This document shows, piece after piece, positions 10,467 through 21,112 of a stretch of DNA of 64,000 nt. Every line of letters starts with the position of its first letter. Position 1 is the stretch's first letter. Under the pieces are notes generated by a model that did no database searches, was not told the origin of the DNA, and was given only the letters and a program-made list of their open reading frames with translations. The stretch comes from Cheiracanthium punctorium (Eukaryota; Arthropoda; Arachnida; Araneae; Cheiracanthiidae), in assembly GCA_038373885.1 (NCBI GenBank), contig JAWZYV010013276.1, positions 106,458-170,457 of the forward strand, read 5' to 3'. Both the position numbers and the translations under genes were made by a program.

Positions 10467-11141
10467 TACTTTCCGAACATGTACCCTGTAAGGAAAGTAT
10501 TGTAATCATGAAAAAATTCGACTTCGAGATTTTGGTGTTTTTACACGTTTTGAGGGCTTCTGAATCCATTTATGCTATTTTTACGAGATGTATGTATGTA
10601 TGTGTGTGTGTGTGTGTGTGTGTGCGTTTGTGTGTATGTGACTGAACACGATAGCTCCTGAACGGAGCATTCGATGGAGCTCAAATTGGACATATATGTC
10701 ATAAATCACCGTCGCAAGACCGGTATTGATTTGGGTGTGTATAGGAGTTATAGTTTTTTTCAGGGCTACGACCAAGATTTCTTTTACATTCTGGCCTATG
10801 GGGGGAAATTCTTGAAAGTGCGCTAGCGTTTAAACGGTACCTTTGATTGAGCTGAAATTGGGTATATATGTTATAAATTACCATCTTAAGACCGGTATTG
10901 ATTTTGGTGTGTATAAGACTTATAGTTTTTCTACAGGGCTACGACAAAAATTTCTTTTATATTATGGCCTAATGGCATATGGGGAGAAATTCTTGAAAGT
11001 GCGCTAGCGTTTAAACGGTGCATTCGATTGAGTTCCAATTTGGTATATATGTTTGAATGATTCATCGATTGAAATTTATTTAAATGCTTGGTCATGATCT
11101 TAATCGTAAGTGTTCGGAAAGTCGAGTGGAGTCACTCCAGA
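10467..11141 (-). mobile_element. Helentron/DINE-1-like element, copy A2
   Basis: Full-length copy. Hairpin end at 10467-10500 (TACTTTCC ... GGAAAGTA), GT microsatellite at about 10597-10635, internal units starting near 10677, 10850 and 11030, tail with TCATCGATT, and terminus TGTTCGGAAAGTCGAGTGG then GAGTCACTCCAGA at 11141. The 12-bp word ACTTTCCGAACA stands at the hairpin end and its complement at the other end. The (GT)n tract gives false frames on both strands. Confidence 0.8.
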
Positions 11142-11296
11142 TTTTTTTTTAAATAGCGTAAGTTTAACCGTTTGCGTATGTCGAAGTTTGGACATGGGTG
11201 TCGTAATTTCACGAGACTATCCCCTCTGCGACGGGTCCTCCCTCTGCCTGACAGCAGCCTTCGTAATGTACAAGATGTCCGAAATGAAATGACCCA

Positions 11297-11396
11297 ACTT
11301 TAAAGTTGTCTTACAGACGGAACTACTGTTGATAAAATTATGAAATTTTGTAGGACATAATGAAAGTATGAGAATTTGTTGGAGCGAATATAAAGA
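11297..11396 (-). mobile_element. mariner relic DD1, outer arm
   Basis: Inverted relative to 12060-12130: TTTAAAGTTGTCT, TGTTGATAAAATTATGAAATTTTG and TTGTTGGAGCGAAT all recur there as complements. It is one long terminal arm of a Tc1/mariner-superfamily element whose coding part lies at 11780-12060. The two parts are separated by Helentron-like copy A3. Confidence 0.68.
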
Positions 11397-11401
11397 AAAA
11401 A

Positions 11402-11778
11402 TCTGGAGTGACTCCGCTCGACTTTCCGAACACTTACGATTAAGATCATAACCAAGCCTTTCAATCAATTTGAATCGATGAATCATTCAAACATATATAC
11501 CAAACGGAAGCTCAATCGAATGCGCCGTTTAAACGCTACCGTACTTCCAATAATTTCTCCCCGTAGGCCACAATGCAAAAGAAATCTTGCATTATGGCCC
11601 CGCAGCCCCGTAGAAGAACCATAAGTCCTATACACACCAAAATCAATACCGGTCTTGCGACGGTGGTTTATGACATATATATCCAATTGGAGCTCAATCG
11701 ATTGCCCCGTTTAGGAGCTATCGTGTTCACTCACATACACACAAACACACCCACACGCGCACGCACACACACACACAC
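11402..11778 (+). mobile_element. Helentron/DINE-1-like element, copy A3, truncated
   Basis: Opposite orientation to A2. Starts TCTGGAGTGACTCC followed by ACTTTCCGAACAC, runs through two internal units, and stops inside the (CA)n tract at 11755-11778, so the hairpin terminus is missing. It sits between the two parts of mariner relic DD1 and so inserted into it. Confidence 0.76.
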
Positions 11779-11782
11779 ATGT

Positions 11783-12167
11783 TCAACATGACGTCCGTCC
11801 TTGCCAGCTACCCCCTGGAATCATAAGAGAGCCTCTTTCGCAGCTGACCGCAGTGTGTTCTGGAAAATGTTCAACGAACATGTTGTGAGACGATGTCTTT
11901 AAGATCAGGAAAAGTTCTTTCCGAGAGTATCCCGACTTACCCAATGTTCCAAACTCCTCCAAAGCCAAAAGTCGCATGGATTGAGATCTGGGAACCACGG
12001 AGGACATGGAACGTTCCTTGGTGGCGAATATTTGAACTCGTTTTTTGATTCGCTCCAACAAATTCCCATATGAACACAAAATTTCATAATTTTATCAACA
12101 ATAGTTTCCTCTGTAGACAACTTTAAAGTAACTTAATTAAGTAAATTAATTTCGAACATCCTGTAGA
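11783..12167 (-). pseudogene. mariner-superfamily transposase C-terminal relic
   Basis: Minus-strand translation in two frames gives a fragment with FPDLNPCDFWLW, the region around the last catalytic Asp of Tc1/mariner-type transposases, followed by RSLEHWVSRDTL. The frame then shifts to a part parallel to the relic at 51290-52860. Upstream lies the terminal arm with TTTAAAGTTGTCT. The N-terminal two thirds are gone. It cannot make a protein. Confidence 0.68.
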
Positions 12168-12249
12168 TCCAAAAGAGCTAGAAAATCAAAGTCGAATATT
12201 TAGTTAACCAGTGCAATCCATTACAATCATCCAAAAATTTCAATTTAAT

Positions 12250-12840
12250 ACCATTTGAATGCTGAAAATCGGGTTTTTCCCCCACTGAAATACAATACGA
12301 GAACCCCGTGGCTGACGAGAAAGACAGGCTGTGGTGCTGACATCTGGTCCCATACCTTACAAATATTCATATGTATACTCTATACATATATTTATATGTA
12401 TAGAGTAATTTCTTATTATACCGACAAACTCAGAGGGGTATCAGCTGAGCTCATGCTGGCTGTAAATCAACATAGGAACAGTTGTTTTCGATCTCTAACG
12501 ATTTTAAATTATTGAGAATAGTATGAAAAATCTACGAATCCTTCGATGTCTCTCATTTGTGAATTTTTCTACATTTACACTTATTTATGTGAAATAGTAA
12601 ATTCACAAATTGAACGTATTAAGAGAGACTGCGAAAAATTCTATAGAAAGATGCATCCGTTGTATTACAATATCTAAATTTAATGACGAGTTAAAAGCGC
12701 TGAAACAGTGAAAAAAATACAAAATCAAACATTTGACAAAATTTTTAATTGGCAATTCTGTTAACACCATCTTAGCTACAAAATGCAAAATTTACTAAAA
12801 ACCGGTCCATTCTAATAGCTTTAAAATAAAGTAGTAATGA
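12250..12840. repeat. Fold-back structure V, left arm
   Basis: Complementary, with many changes, to 13445-13880. Matching pairs include TTTTAAAGCTATT with AATAGCTTTAAAA, and TCTCATTTGTGAATTT with AAATTCACAAATGAG. The arm holds a local palindrome at 12365-12410 built on ATGTATA and TATACAT. No frame longer than 90 codons and nothing recognised in them. Confidence 0.6.
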
Positions 12841-13163
12841 CACATTGGCTGTTCATCGAGACGTTAAGCCAAATATTAGCCACAATCATTGAATTTCTTA
12901 CTTTTTTATTTAAATCAGGCTTCGCTTACTGTTGAACTTAGTTGTTCGTTTTTGACCGTATTTATATGCATTAACTGTAAGCATATAAACTTATATTTAC
13001 ATGCATAAAACATTTGTTATCAATGTAATAAATAAACTCTAAATTAATGCATTTGAATAAGGTCAAAAGTGAATTTTAAGATCAGGAAGTCCAACTATGA
13101 AGAAAATTCATTTTCAACTAAGGTGAAATGCAATGATTATGCCAAACATTCGGCTTAACTTCT

Positions 13164-13430
13164 CTTGAACTATAATGCGTTGGCCGAGTCGAGAGAACGA
13201 AACTAAACAATTGCACCTGCAAACTGGCGATGAGTCAAAACCTGGCATTTTGCCAAAGCGCCAAACACAGTGTGAATTTCTGCTTTCTTCCATTGACGCT
13301 GTTTGGAATGAAGAAAGGTTCAATTCGCCTAACTAGGGATTTGGTGCCAAAAAATGTAATTCTTTGGCAACCCGTTTGTTTACTTTCGTTCTCTCGTTTC
13401 CGCGAACAGACGATAGAGAACCAACATGCC
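13164..13430. mobile_element. MITE G, copy 2
   Basis: About 240 bp almost identical to 190-437, with the same inverted ends (GAGAGAACGAAACTAAACAA and TTTGTTTACTTTCGTTCTC). It lies in the spacer of fold-back structure V. Confidence 0.7.
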
Positions 13431-13444
13431 GATCACTGTTAGCT

Positions 13445-13619
13445 CATTTTAAAGCTATTGGAATGGATTCAGGTTTTTAGTAAATCGAGCCTAATGTAGC
13501 TAAGACAATGTTTGTAGAATCGCCGATTAAAGGCTTTGGCGAATGTTTAACTTTGCAGTTTTTCACTGTATCAGCGCTTATAACTCGTAATTAAATTTAG
13601 AGATTACAGTTCAGTTGAT

Positions 13620-13654
<35 letters not shown>

Positions 13655-13880
13655 TAGGATTTTTTTTTTGTTGTTGTTCTTTCTTGTCTCTCTTTTTTGA
13701 ATATATTGTTTGGTAAATTCACAAATGAGCGACATTGAAGGATTCAGGGATTTTCTAATCTATTCGCAACAACTGAAAAACGGCTAAATGTTAGACGGGG
13801 TTCCTATAGGATGATTTATGCTCCACATGAGCTCAACCAACACCCTTCTGAGTTTGTATGTATAATAAGGCACCATTCTG
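13445..13880. repeat. Fold-back structure V, right arm
   Basis: Inverted partner of 12250-12840. A run of about 31 T (13621-13651) interrupts the pairing and has no counterpart in the left arm. Both arms have lost segments, so the structure is old. Confidence 0.58.
13621..13651 (+). repeat. Poly-T tract (~31)
   Basis: The longest homopolymer run in the window. It may be the tail of a retroposed element on the minus strand, but no body is recognisable next to it. Confidence 0.7.
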
Positions 13881-13939
13881 TATGTAGTTAATTACGTATC
13901 GATTGCCTCGAAATTTATAAATGTTACTACCATATTCTA

Positions 13940-15435
13940 CACTCACGTCCATAAATTAAGAATAATGAAGTTCAAGCAAAGAAAGAGAAAGAAGCAAAAC
14001 AAATTTGAATTATTTGTAAAGTCTATTTATTAAATAAAAAGTAAAGAGCAAAAAAGATGCTATATGTTTGACATAATTAATAAAAATTGCAAGTTTTACT
14101 CCCTTGACCAAATTTCAAAAAAGAACCTATTTACAAAAAACAGTATAACATGGTTAGTAGGATGGTTAATACGGAGTATGTCTCCCGGACGATGCAATAC
14201 AGGTCTGACAATGCCTAGGCATGCTGAGTATCAAATGATCAATCTGATCTTGGGGAATATTACACCACTCATTAAGCAATGCACTCCGAAGTTCCGGTAG
14301 ACAGGTGGGAGGGGGTTGACGGGCTGCAATTCGTCGGCCAAGCATATCCCACACATGCTCTATTGGATTCAAGTCCGGTGAGTATGCTGGCCAATGCATA
14401 CGGGTGATATCCTGAGATTGAAGGCATTCGTCTACAATGTTTGCACGGTGAGGACGGGCGTTGTCATCCATAAACACAAATTCAGCACCCATGGCGCCCC
14501 GAAACAAACGTACATGTTGTTCCAGAATGACATCCCGATAGATGTGGCCTGTCATCGTTACACTCTGAACATGCAGGTCAGTTCTGGAACCAAGAATAAT
14601 TCCTCCCCAAACGAGCCATCCTGCACCACCGTAACGGTGTCTTTCAATGGTGTTCTCTTGGTGGTAACGGGTACCTGGCGCTCTGTAGATGAATGTCCGG
14701 CGTGAATCAGACTCCAAACTAAACCTGGAAAACATCATACAAGACCACTGTTGCGGTGTCCACAATGCATGCTCTCTACTCCAGGTTAATCGCAGGCGAC
14801 AGTGAGTTGCGGTAAGTGGAACACATCTGACAGGCCTACGAGCATATAGACCAATGTGCCCTAAGCGTCTGTACACGGTCTACCTTGAAACTGTCGTACC
14901 GGTAGCTGAAGAGAGCTGACGAGACAGGTCTGATGCTGTACTCCGTCTGTTTCTTTTGGCAGTAACTGCCAAATAGCGGTCCTGATTCGGCGTTGTAACT
15001 CGGGGGCGACCTGTGCTGTAACGTCTACTCACATTACCATCCTCTTGGAATCGTTGCCAAAGCCTGGAGATGACACTCTGGGCGATTCCAAGTTCCTCGG
15101 ATACTTCCAGCTGGGTACGTCCACATTCCAGTCGTCCGATAATTCTGCCACGTAAAACATCATCCAAATGCCTCCTTTGTGCCATAACTATGCGGTTTTT
15201 GCACTGAAAGGCTTTCACAGCGCTTGTGAACAATTTTACTTCTTTGCCACCATTCCTTATATACCCCTCTCTTACACTCTCGTCATTGTGACGTACCATC
15301 CACGCCATCTGGTGGTTTCCTGTAATTTGCATATTCTTCTTCAAGATGTGTGTGATCATTCCACAGGTGAAATTTTTATTTTAGAGATCAATTTCTATGT
15401 GATTCTGAATTATCCTTAATTTATGGACATGAGTG
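13940..15435 (-). mobile_element. Tc1-like transposon, complete ends, inactive
   Basis: About 1496 bp with TA at 13938-13939 and 15436-15437. Terminal inverted repeats: CACTCACGTCCATAAATTAA on the left; on the right the complement reads CACTCATGTCCATAAATTAA. It contains a full-length-sized transposase region on the minus strand broken by one stop and a small deletion. A Tc1 element of ~1.5 kb with short TIRs and a ~340-codon gene is standard; this copy is the best preserved transposon in the window. Confidence 0.95.
14166..15185 (-). pseudogene. Tc1-family transposase, one nonsense codon and a DES deletion
   Basis: I choose the ATG at 15185 (MAQRRH) because it opens the paired-type helix-turn-helix region (RLECGRTQLEVSEELGI); the longer frame upstream is not family-like. 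About 339 codons to the stop at 14166. The basic linker with STGRPRVT separates the two HTH motifs. A TAG at 14877-14879 interrupts between TVSR and TVYRRL. At about 14729 the reading goes from MMFS straight to RFSLESDS: family members have DES between, so nine bases including the first catalytic Asp seem to be lost. The second Asp (FMDDNARPH) and the Glu in SPDLNPIEHVWD remain, 34 residues apart (DD34E). Two independent defects make it inactive. Confidence 0.93.
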
Positions 15436-15551
15436 TATATACCGTGTACCTTATTGAAAATGGTCTAGAATTAATAGTTTTTTTTTTTAAACAAGCTCAC
15501 GTAAATTGTTTATATACATGAAGCTCTCTAAGTGCAATGATTGTTTAACGC

Positions 15552-15960
15552 ATAGAGATATGAATACAAGGAGGCAGCATTAGCTATTTGATAGTGAACT
15601 CGAAACTGTAACCGATCCACCCAATTGCCTAGACTACATTGCAATAGGACTGCGTTAGTCTATGGTGACTGTTCCAGTTTAAAAGAAGTCATGTCGCCAA
15701 AGTGGGCGCCAAGAATAATGGCGTTGACACAACTGTAAAACTTTAAATTGTAGAATGCTGAGATTTTGCATTTAGAACTATTGTAACATACAATTGTGCA
15801 TCTTTACTTTTTAATCCGCAAAATCGTGCATCTTTCACTGTTATTAAATAAGGAACCAACAAAATGTTCCGCCATACTCAGACCAACTTCAGGTTACTTC
15901 ATTTCGTTCAATGCTGAAGATAGCTAATGCTATATCCTTGTATTCATATCTCGAGGATTG
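15552..15960. mobile_element. MITE W, ~410 bp, ~35-bp inverted ends
   Basis: The left end (15554-15590) contains GAGATATGAATACAAGGA and GCATTAGCTAT; the right end (15922-15957) contains ATAGCTAATGC and TCCTTGTATTCATATCTC. The target duplication is not clear. Inside is a patch with CGCCAAAGTGGGCGCC. No coding capacity. Confidence 0.75.
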
Positions 15961-16765
15961 AACGTGTGCATCTCATTTTTGATCGATGTTCACGCTTAAA
16001 TCTATTGATTAAAACTAACACTCATTTATTGATTAAATTTCTTATAGGCCGATTTAAATCCTTTTACGCCAAAAAATACTCATTCAAGACAATAATTTGT
16101 GAATGCCTCAATTCTCCCCAGCACTCCCCATCCGCTATATTCTATTTAACTCATTTTCCGCAAAAATCTTGTCTACTTGAGTATTCTGTCTGTCTCTTCT
16201 CCCCCCACGACCCATTCCTATTACTGTCACGTGACCCACGCTGTTCAAAGGCTAACGGTTCATAGTCGGGCATAGTTGTGTGTGTATTCGCGTGTTGATA
16301 ATTTTATGTTATATCCGAATACCAAATGCGTCTTTTTCATATTCAGAGTTGTGAAATAAATTCAGCCTAGATAGGGAGGAGATGCTTTAGGTAAAGATTT
16401 CCCTTTAATGACATAGTTTCTTACGATTGGATTATAAAAAGCTGTTGTAAAACAAATGAAGTTAGGATATCTCCACCCAAAGTGAGTCAGTAGTATTTTA
16501 CCTTTTTCATGTCAATAAATTGGATCGCTGCTTTAATTAAATCTCACAGCTGGTTTAACCATGATTGCACTTCTGTATTCTGACTGTACTGTGAATTCGT
16601 TTTATAACGAGAGACTATAGTGAAATTATATTCTATTTATTAAAAAAAATCTTTTTTATAGTGTATTAAGATATATGTAATGTATTTGCCTCGATTTAAA
16701 ACTTATTTTCTCGGGCTTATAGTCATAGATTACAGCTCTGATAACAAAAAATGAAGAAAACGAAT
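15961..16765. other. Non-coding stretch, nothing recognised
   Basis: One frame of about 112 codons (15927-16265, plus) begins inside the right end of MITE W, so I reject it as a gene. The rest is AT-rich. Confidence 0.4.
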
Positions 16766-16771
16766 TATTCA

Positions 16772-17150
16772 ATATATTAATCAAAAACAGCCAATTTTAA
16801 TAAAACACTCTTTTTCTAGCTTAAAATAATAATCTTAATTGAGTACAGATATGTTAATTAAAAAAAGGCTGATTTTGCAAAAACGCTCATTCTATAGCTT
16901 AAATAATAATCATAATTGAGTACAGTTATATGAATCAAAAACGGACAGACACTCCTCATTTTTGATTATTATTTAGCCTAAATGGAGCTGTTGTAGAATG
17001 CTCAAAAATTGAGAATTTTTCGCTCCATTGATTCTTGTCGATAAATTGAGCCAATTTTACTCAATCGGGAGAATGGCTGTTTGAAGTCAAAAATTGAGTA
17101 AAAATAGACTCCGTTTGATTATTATTTTACTCAATAGATTTAAGCGTGTT
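16772..17150. repeat. Degenerate ~77-bp repeats with TTGAGTA motifs
   Basis: Two units share TCAAAAAC, GCTTAAA, ATAATAATC and TTGAGTACAG with a spacing of about 77 bp. The following 200 bp contain inverted versions (TTTTTGATTATTATTT, ACTCAATCG). It may be the decayed end of a MITE with inverted repeats. Confidence 0.5.
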
Positions 17151-17373
17151 GCTTCCTACAAATGATTCTCTAAACGCTACGCTGGTGCAGAACCGCTGGA
17201 TTCCCCCCGGAGCTTTAAAAGAATCATTTCGTGAAGCAAATATCGGTCAAAGAATGGTATAGTTTCTTCCGTTGCGTCTTCTCAGTGATGAGAACGAACG
17301 GGTTTGATATGGGTTCGATAATTGGTTTAGGTGCACTCGAGGAAAGTGATTTCTTCCCTGGATCAGCCCCTGA

Positions 17374-17452
17374 CCGAAGCGTCTGTTGATCTAACAGTCT
17401 GGAGTTTTGGGTGGTTTTCTCCAGATGTAGTGTAAATATGCTTCAGAACCCT
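17374..17452 (+). mobile_element. tRNA-SINE fragment C6, interrupted
   Basis: Matches the SINE body (CTGTTGATCTAACAGTCTGGA, then TTTTGGGTGGTTTTCTCCAG and ATGTAGTG) up to AGAACCC. The remaining body seems to resume at 18641-18684 (AAAAGTCCCCCTCCCAAGGCA) beyond TTAA element N1. The tRNA-like head is missing. Confidence 0.68.
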
Positions 17453-18644
17453 TTAACCTCCCAAGCGGCTGTAACTTAAAATCTCTACCACTTCGTTCCA
17501 GCTTTCACTGCAGTGCATCTTTAACTCATTCCTTCTCGCTCCCGTCAAAATCACGGGTTAAACTTTCTCTCTCTCTATTCCTAGTGCCCGTAATATTTCC
17601 GGGCAAGAGTGTTCAAAATGGATGCTCCAGAGATTAGAGAATTTTTATTCTTACACACGCATATTTTTGTACCTCATTTAACACAAGAGGTGACAAACAC
17701 CAGACTATTTTTAACTTAATAGGAGACAGTTTATTTTTAAATAGAAGCTAGCACTACTCAAATATGTGTATTTGGGATCTGCATTTTGCACTCATAGCTC
17801 ACTGTTTTACTTATGTTAAAGAAAATTTTTATAAATACTTATGTTGCTAAGTAGGTTTGATAAAATTCTCGCTTAGCGTTTAAAGCATATTTTTAAATTT
17901 TTTCATGATTGCTAGAAAACGCACATTCAGTCACAATAAACCTAAATGTAGGTCTTTCCTAGAAATTTAATGTTTTTCCGTGATAGAAAATTGTACAAAA
18001 CCTTAAAATGAATACATATGTTGTACATACACTTATTTTTATACAAATTTCTTGAATGAAAAAAATAGGCACTTTTTTATGACCGTTTTCTTGAAAATAA
18101 TACAACATTTAAAGGGATCATTTAAATTTTAACACTCAGGTATCATAAAATATGTTTTAATATAAGCTTAGGAATAAATCAAGAGCTTATTATTTTCTGA
18201 CTGCAAATCCTCCCATCAGAATTTTTTTCAATTTTATTATTAATGACTATGCCATTTTATCTTTCACTCCCCCCCACCCCCCTTTATTGAAAATTGTCCG
18301 AAAAATGTGTCCCCCAAAAAAAAGTGACCTAAAAATGCGACGTAATTTTACATATATTTAAATACTATTAGTTCACAACAGCTTTAATCTATTGTTACAC
18401 TATTTCGTAAGCTATAGAATAGGCATCCCATGTATTTTTCTACCAATAGGTGACAATCCTAAACATTTCAACATAGGGTTACCAGGCACAATACACGAAA
18501 GATGAGAAATAAAATGACATAGTCCATTAATATCGTTTTAATAGGGTATTAATGAACCTAAAAATTTTTTTTAAAGCTGCTTGAAAATTTTACCGTGAAA
18601 CACCTTACATTATTTGCTCATTTCCAAGACGCTCAGAGGGTTAA
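17453..18644. mobile_element. TTAA element N, long copy N1
   Basis: TTAA at 17453-17456 and 18641-18644. Ends read ACCTCCCAAGCGGCTGTAAC and GACGCTCAGAGGG, matching the 277-bp copy N2 (23684-23960). It interrupts SINE C6, which shows that TTAA is the target. It contains repeat M2 near its right end. No transposase; probably a piggyBac- or Kolobok-type non-autonomous element. Confidence 0.75.
18335..18560 (+). repeat. Repeat M, copy 2, nested in N1
   Basis: Shares CACAACAGCTTTAATCTATT and CATCCCATGTATTTTTCTA with copy 3 (inverted) and copy 1. N1 sequence known from N2 resumes after it at about 18565. Confidence 0.6.
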
Positions 18645-18684
18645 AAAGTCCCCCTCCCAAGGCAGATTCCCGTGTAGGTTTGCC

Positions 18685-19942
18685 TTAAGGGGACAGCCTT
18701 AAGAATGGGAAAATGTATAAATTTTAGATCAACTTTCATAATTTTTAAAAAAATAATGAATGCATGTAGAAACATAACTTTTTTTTTCAGTTAACTACTA
18801 TGACATTACTCTATTGATTAAAAATATTATTTTAGTTTATTATAAAGGTGATAATTTTAAAAATATTATTTTATCAGACAATATTGGAAAAAAAAAAATT
18901 CAAGGGTACTTTCCCACTGCGCGCAAGATATCTCAATTAGAATTTCTTTGAACCTCATAATTTTTTTCTAAATTAAACAAAACATTCAAATTAACAATCT
19001 AAACTAAAATGGTTTAATTATTTTCATAATTTAAATTTAAAAAAATCATTTAATCTGAAAATTTAAATTACCATACCAATTTTGATAGTTTTACAATCAT
19101 AACTTTTTTTCTATGAAACACAACCATTTCAGTTTAGTTCATTTTGTTCATTATATTAGAATAAATGCCTGAGAAAAATATCAAGTTGATATCTTAAATA
19201 GTTTTTAAAATATCATGCGAGCAAACTTGAAAAACAGTGTTTTGAGAAAACGCCAATTAAAGTTCAAATTGTTGTTTTGGAACATAAATTTTAATTTTTA
19301 AAAGTTAAAACCATTTTCTAATGAAACATTTACTATTTAAGAATAATTATACGGAGTACTTAATATGATTAACCCAAAATATGTTTTAATATGGCTTAAG
19401 AAACATCAGTCTAAAGAAAAGCTCGACAATTGTAAATATGAAAATATATGTACATACCTTAACAAAAGATACATATTTAGGATATAAAGGCATTAATATT
19501 GGTAAAGTACATGTTTTGAAGTTATTTTAATAATTATATCCATATATATATATTTATTTTTACTTTGCAACATAAAAATTTGATTTTATTTCACTTTATG
19601 AAATTTCGATTTAAAATTTTCCGCTTTCATGCACAATGCCTTCGTTTTCTTTTATTGCCTCAAACTGAGAACTGATGAGCATTTTTCTGGCTCTTCGAGT
19701 GTCTAAATTAAATTCTGTACATTTCTATTCTCCCTCTTTTATGCTTTGAGTGTCAACCTTAGTTGCAGCTTCTACAGCATGCTGCCCAACTTGCGTTTAC
19801 ATTTTCCTTTTTATCTCAACAAATAAATGTCATACAGAAAAATGGTTAGTATCAATCTTTTTAGAATAAAGTAAGTTATTTAATGAGATAAAAATCTCAA
19901 AATCGATTTTTTGGGCATTTTAAAAGTAGGCTGTCCCCTTAA
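18685..19942. mobile_element. TTAA element O, ~1.26 kb
   Basis: TTAA at both ends (18685-18688 and 19939-19942) with inverted ends GGGGACAGCCTTAAG and GTAGGCTGTCCCC. The interior is very AT-rich without a frame of note. It starts at the last bases of SINE C6, so both TTAA elements hit the same SINE. Superfamily undecided between piggyBac and Kolobok. Confidence 0.72.
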
Positions 19943-20370
19943 CAGAATAGACACTGACCAAAGCGCACAAAGTCTTAAAGAAATAATGTATACAGAAATG
20001 GATGTCTTCAAGACTGTTATCAGTTAATAAGCTCTCGCGCTCGGCATTATTTACAATATTTTGCGTCGCGTCTGACACACTCACGCAGACCCATTACACC
20101 TTGTATGCGATAATTAGCTGGCGATGACTGCGGGGTCATTTGTAACCGCACTTTAATAATAACATTGGCATTTGTTTAGACGCGAAGCCATTATTATTTC
20201 CCTGGCAAACTGCACCGCCAGAAAATGGGTTAGCTTACTTAAACATAATTTGTCAAATGCTGACGAAGTATGGACAAGAATTCCTGAACTTCTGCCAGAA
20301 TAAGGCTGATGGAAAATTAGCTGCACTTTTCCAGGAAAACGGGAGGAAGAGGAAATAAAATACAGTTTTG
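19943..20370. other. Less AT-rich unique DNA
   Basis: A patch with CpG-containing words (CTCTCGCGCTCGGC, TTGCGTCGCGTCTGAC) and no repeat partner here. It has no long frame. It could be regulatory or a decayed exon; the sequence does not say which. Confidence 0.35.
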
Positions 20371-21112
20371 GAAAGATTTGTTCTTTTAAGGTAATACACT
20401 GCAGATAGTTTTTTTTTTTATTAGCTGAAATTTATTAGTTTCTGTGTTAACATCCAATTTACTAAGAAATCATGAAATATATAGTGTAATTTTAATAAAT
20501 TAGATTTGCTATGCTTCATCATTTACTAATTATTGAAAAAAGGGAGCAGATAACAAAACTTTCTTTTATCTATCCCGGAAATTTAATTTTTTTTTTCCGC
20601 GTTAAAAATTGTCCAAAACCTTAAAATGAATACATATATATTGTGCATACACTTATACAATGTTATACAATTTTCTTGAAAAAAAATATAGTACCTTGAA
20701 TAAATATAGAATAAATATAGTACCTTGAAAAAAATATATATAATACCAAAAGGGGGAGGGAATAATTTAAATTATTTATAACACTCAGGTATCGTAAAAT
20801 ATGTTTTGATATAAGCTTACAAATAACTTAAGAGCTTATTATTTTCTACCTGCGAATCTATCAAAATTTTTTCATTCTTATAATTTTAAAGCTGCATAAA
20901 GATTTGTTCTTTTAAGGCAATACACTGCAGATAGTTTTTTAAAAAGAATATATTTTTATTAGCTGTAATTTATTAGTTTCTGTGTTCACATCCAATTTAC
21001 TAAGAAATCATGAAAAATATAGTGTAATTTTACTAAATTAGATTTGCTATGCTTCATCATTTACTAATTATTGAAAAAAGAGAGCAGATAACAAAACTTT
21101 CTTTTATCTCCG
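20371..21112 (+). repeat. ~210-bp direct duplication flanking an N fragment
   Basis: 20371-20580 and 20901-21112 are near identical (GATTTGTTCTTTTAAGG, ACACTGCAGATAGTTTTTT, GAAATCATGAAA). Between them (20575-20895) lies an internal piece of TTAA element N with the same ACACTCAGGTATC and ATATAAGCTTA words as N1. The simplest reading is a ~530-bp tandem duplication whose second copy is partial. Confidence 0.75.

Noticed and set aside
10581..10775. Frame rich in His-Thr pairs, and similar frames near 11573 and 41667
   Set aside because: Artefacts of the (GT/CA)n tract in Helentron-like elements.
13621..13670. Poly-T considered as the tail of a processed pseudogene
   Set aside because: No gene-like sequence is found on the expected side.
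14394..14705. 103-codon plus frame
   Set aside because: Antisense to the Tc1 transposase.
15927..16265. 112-codon plus frame
   Set aside because: It starts in the terminal repeat of MITE W and has no recognisable motif.
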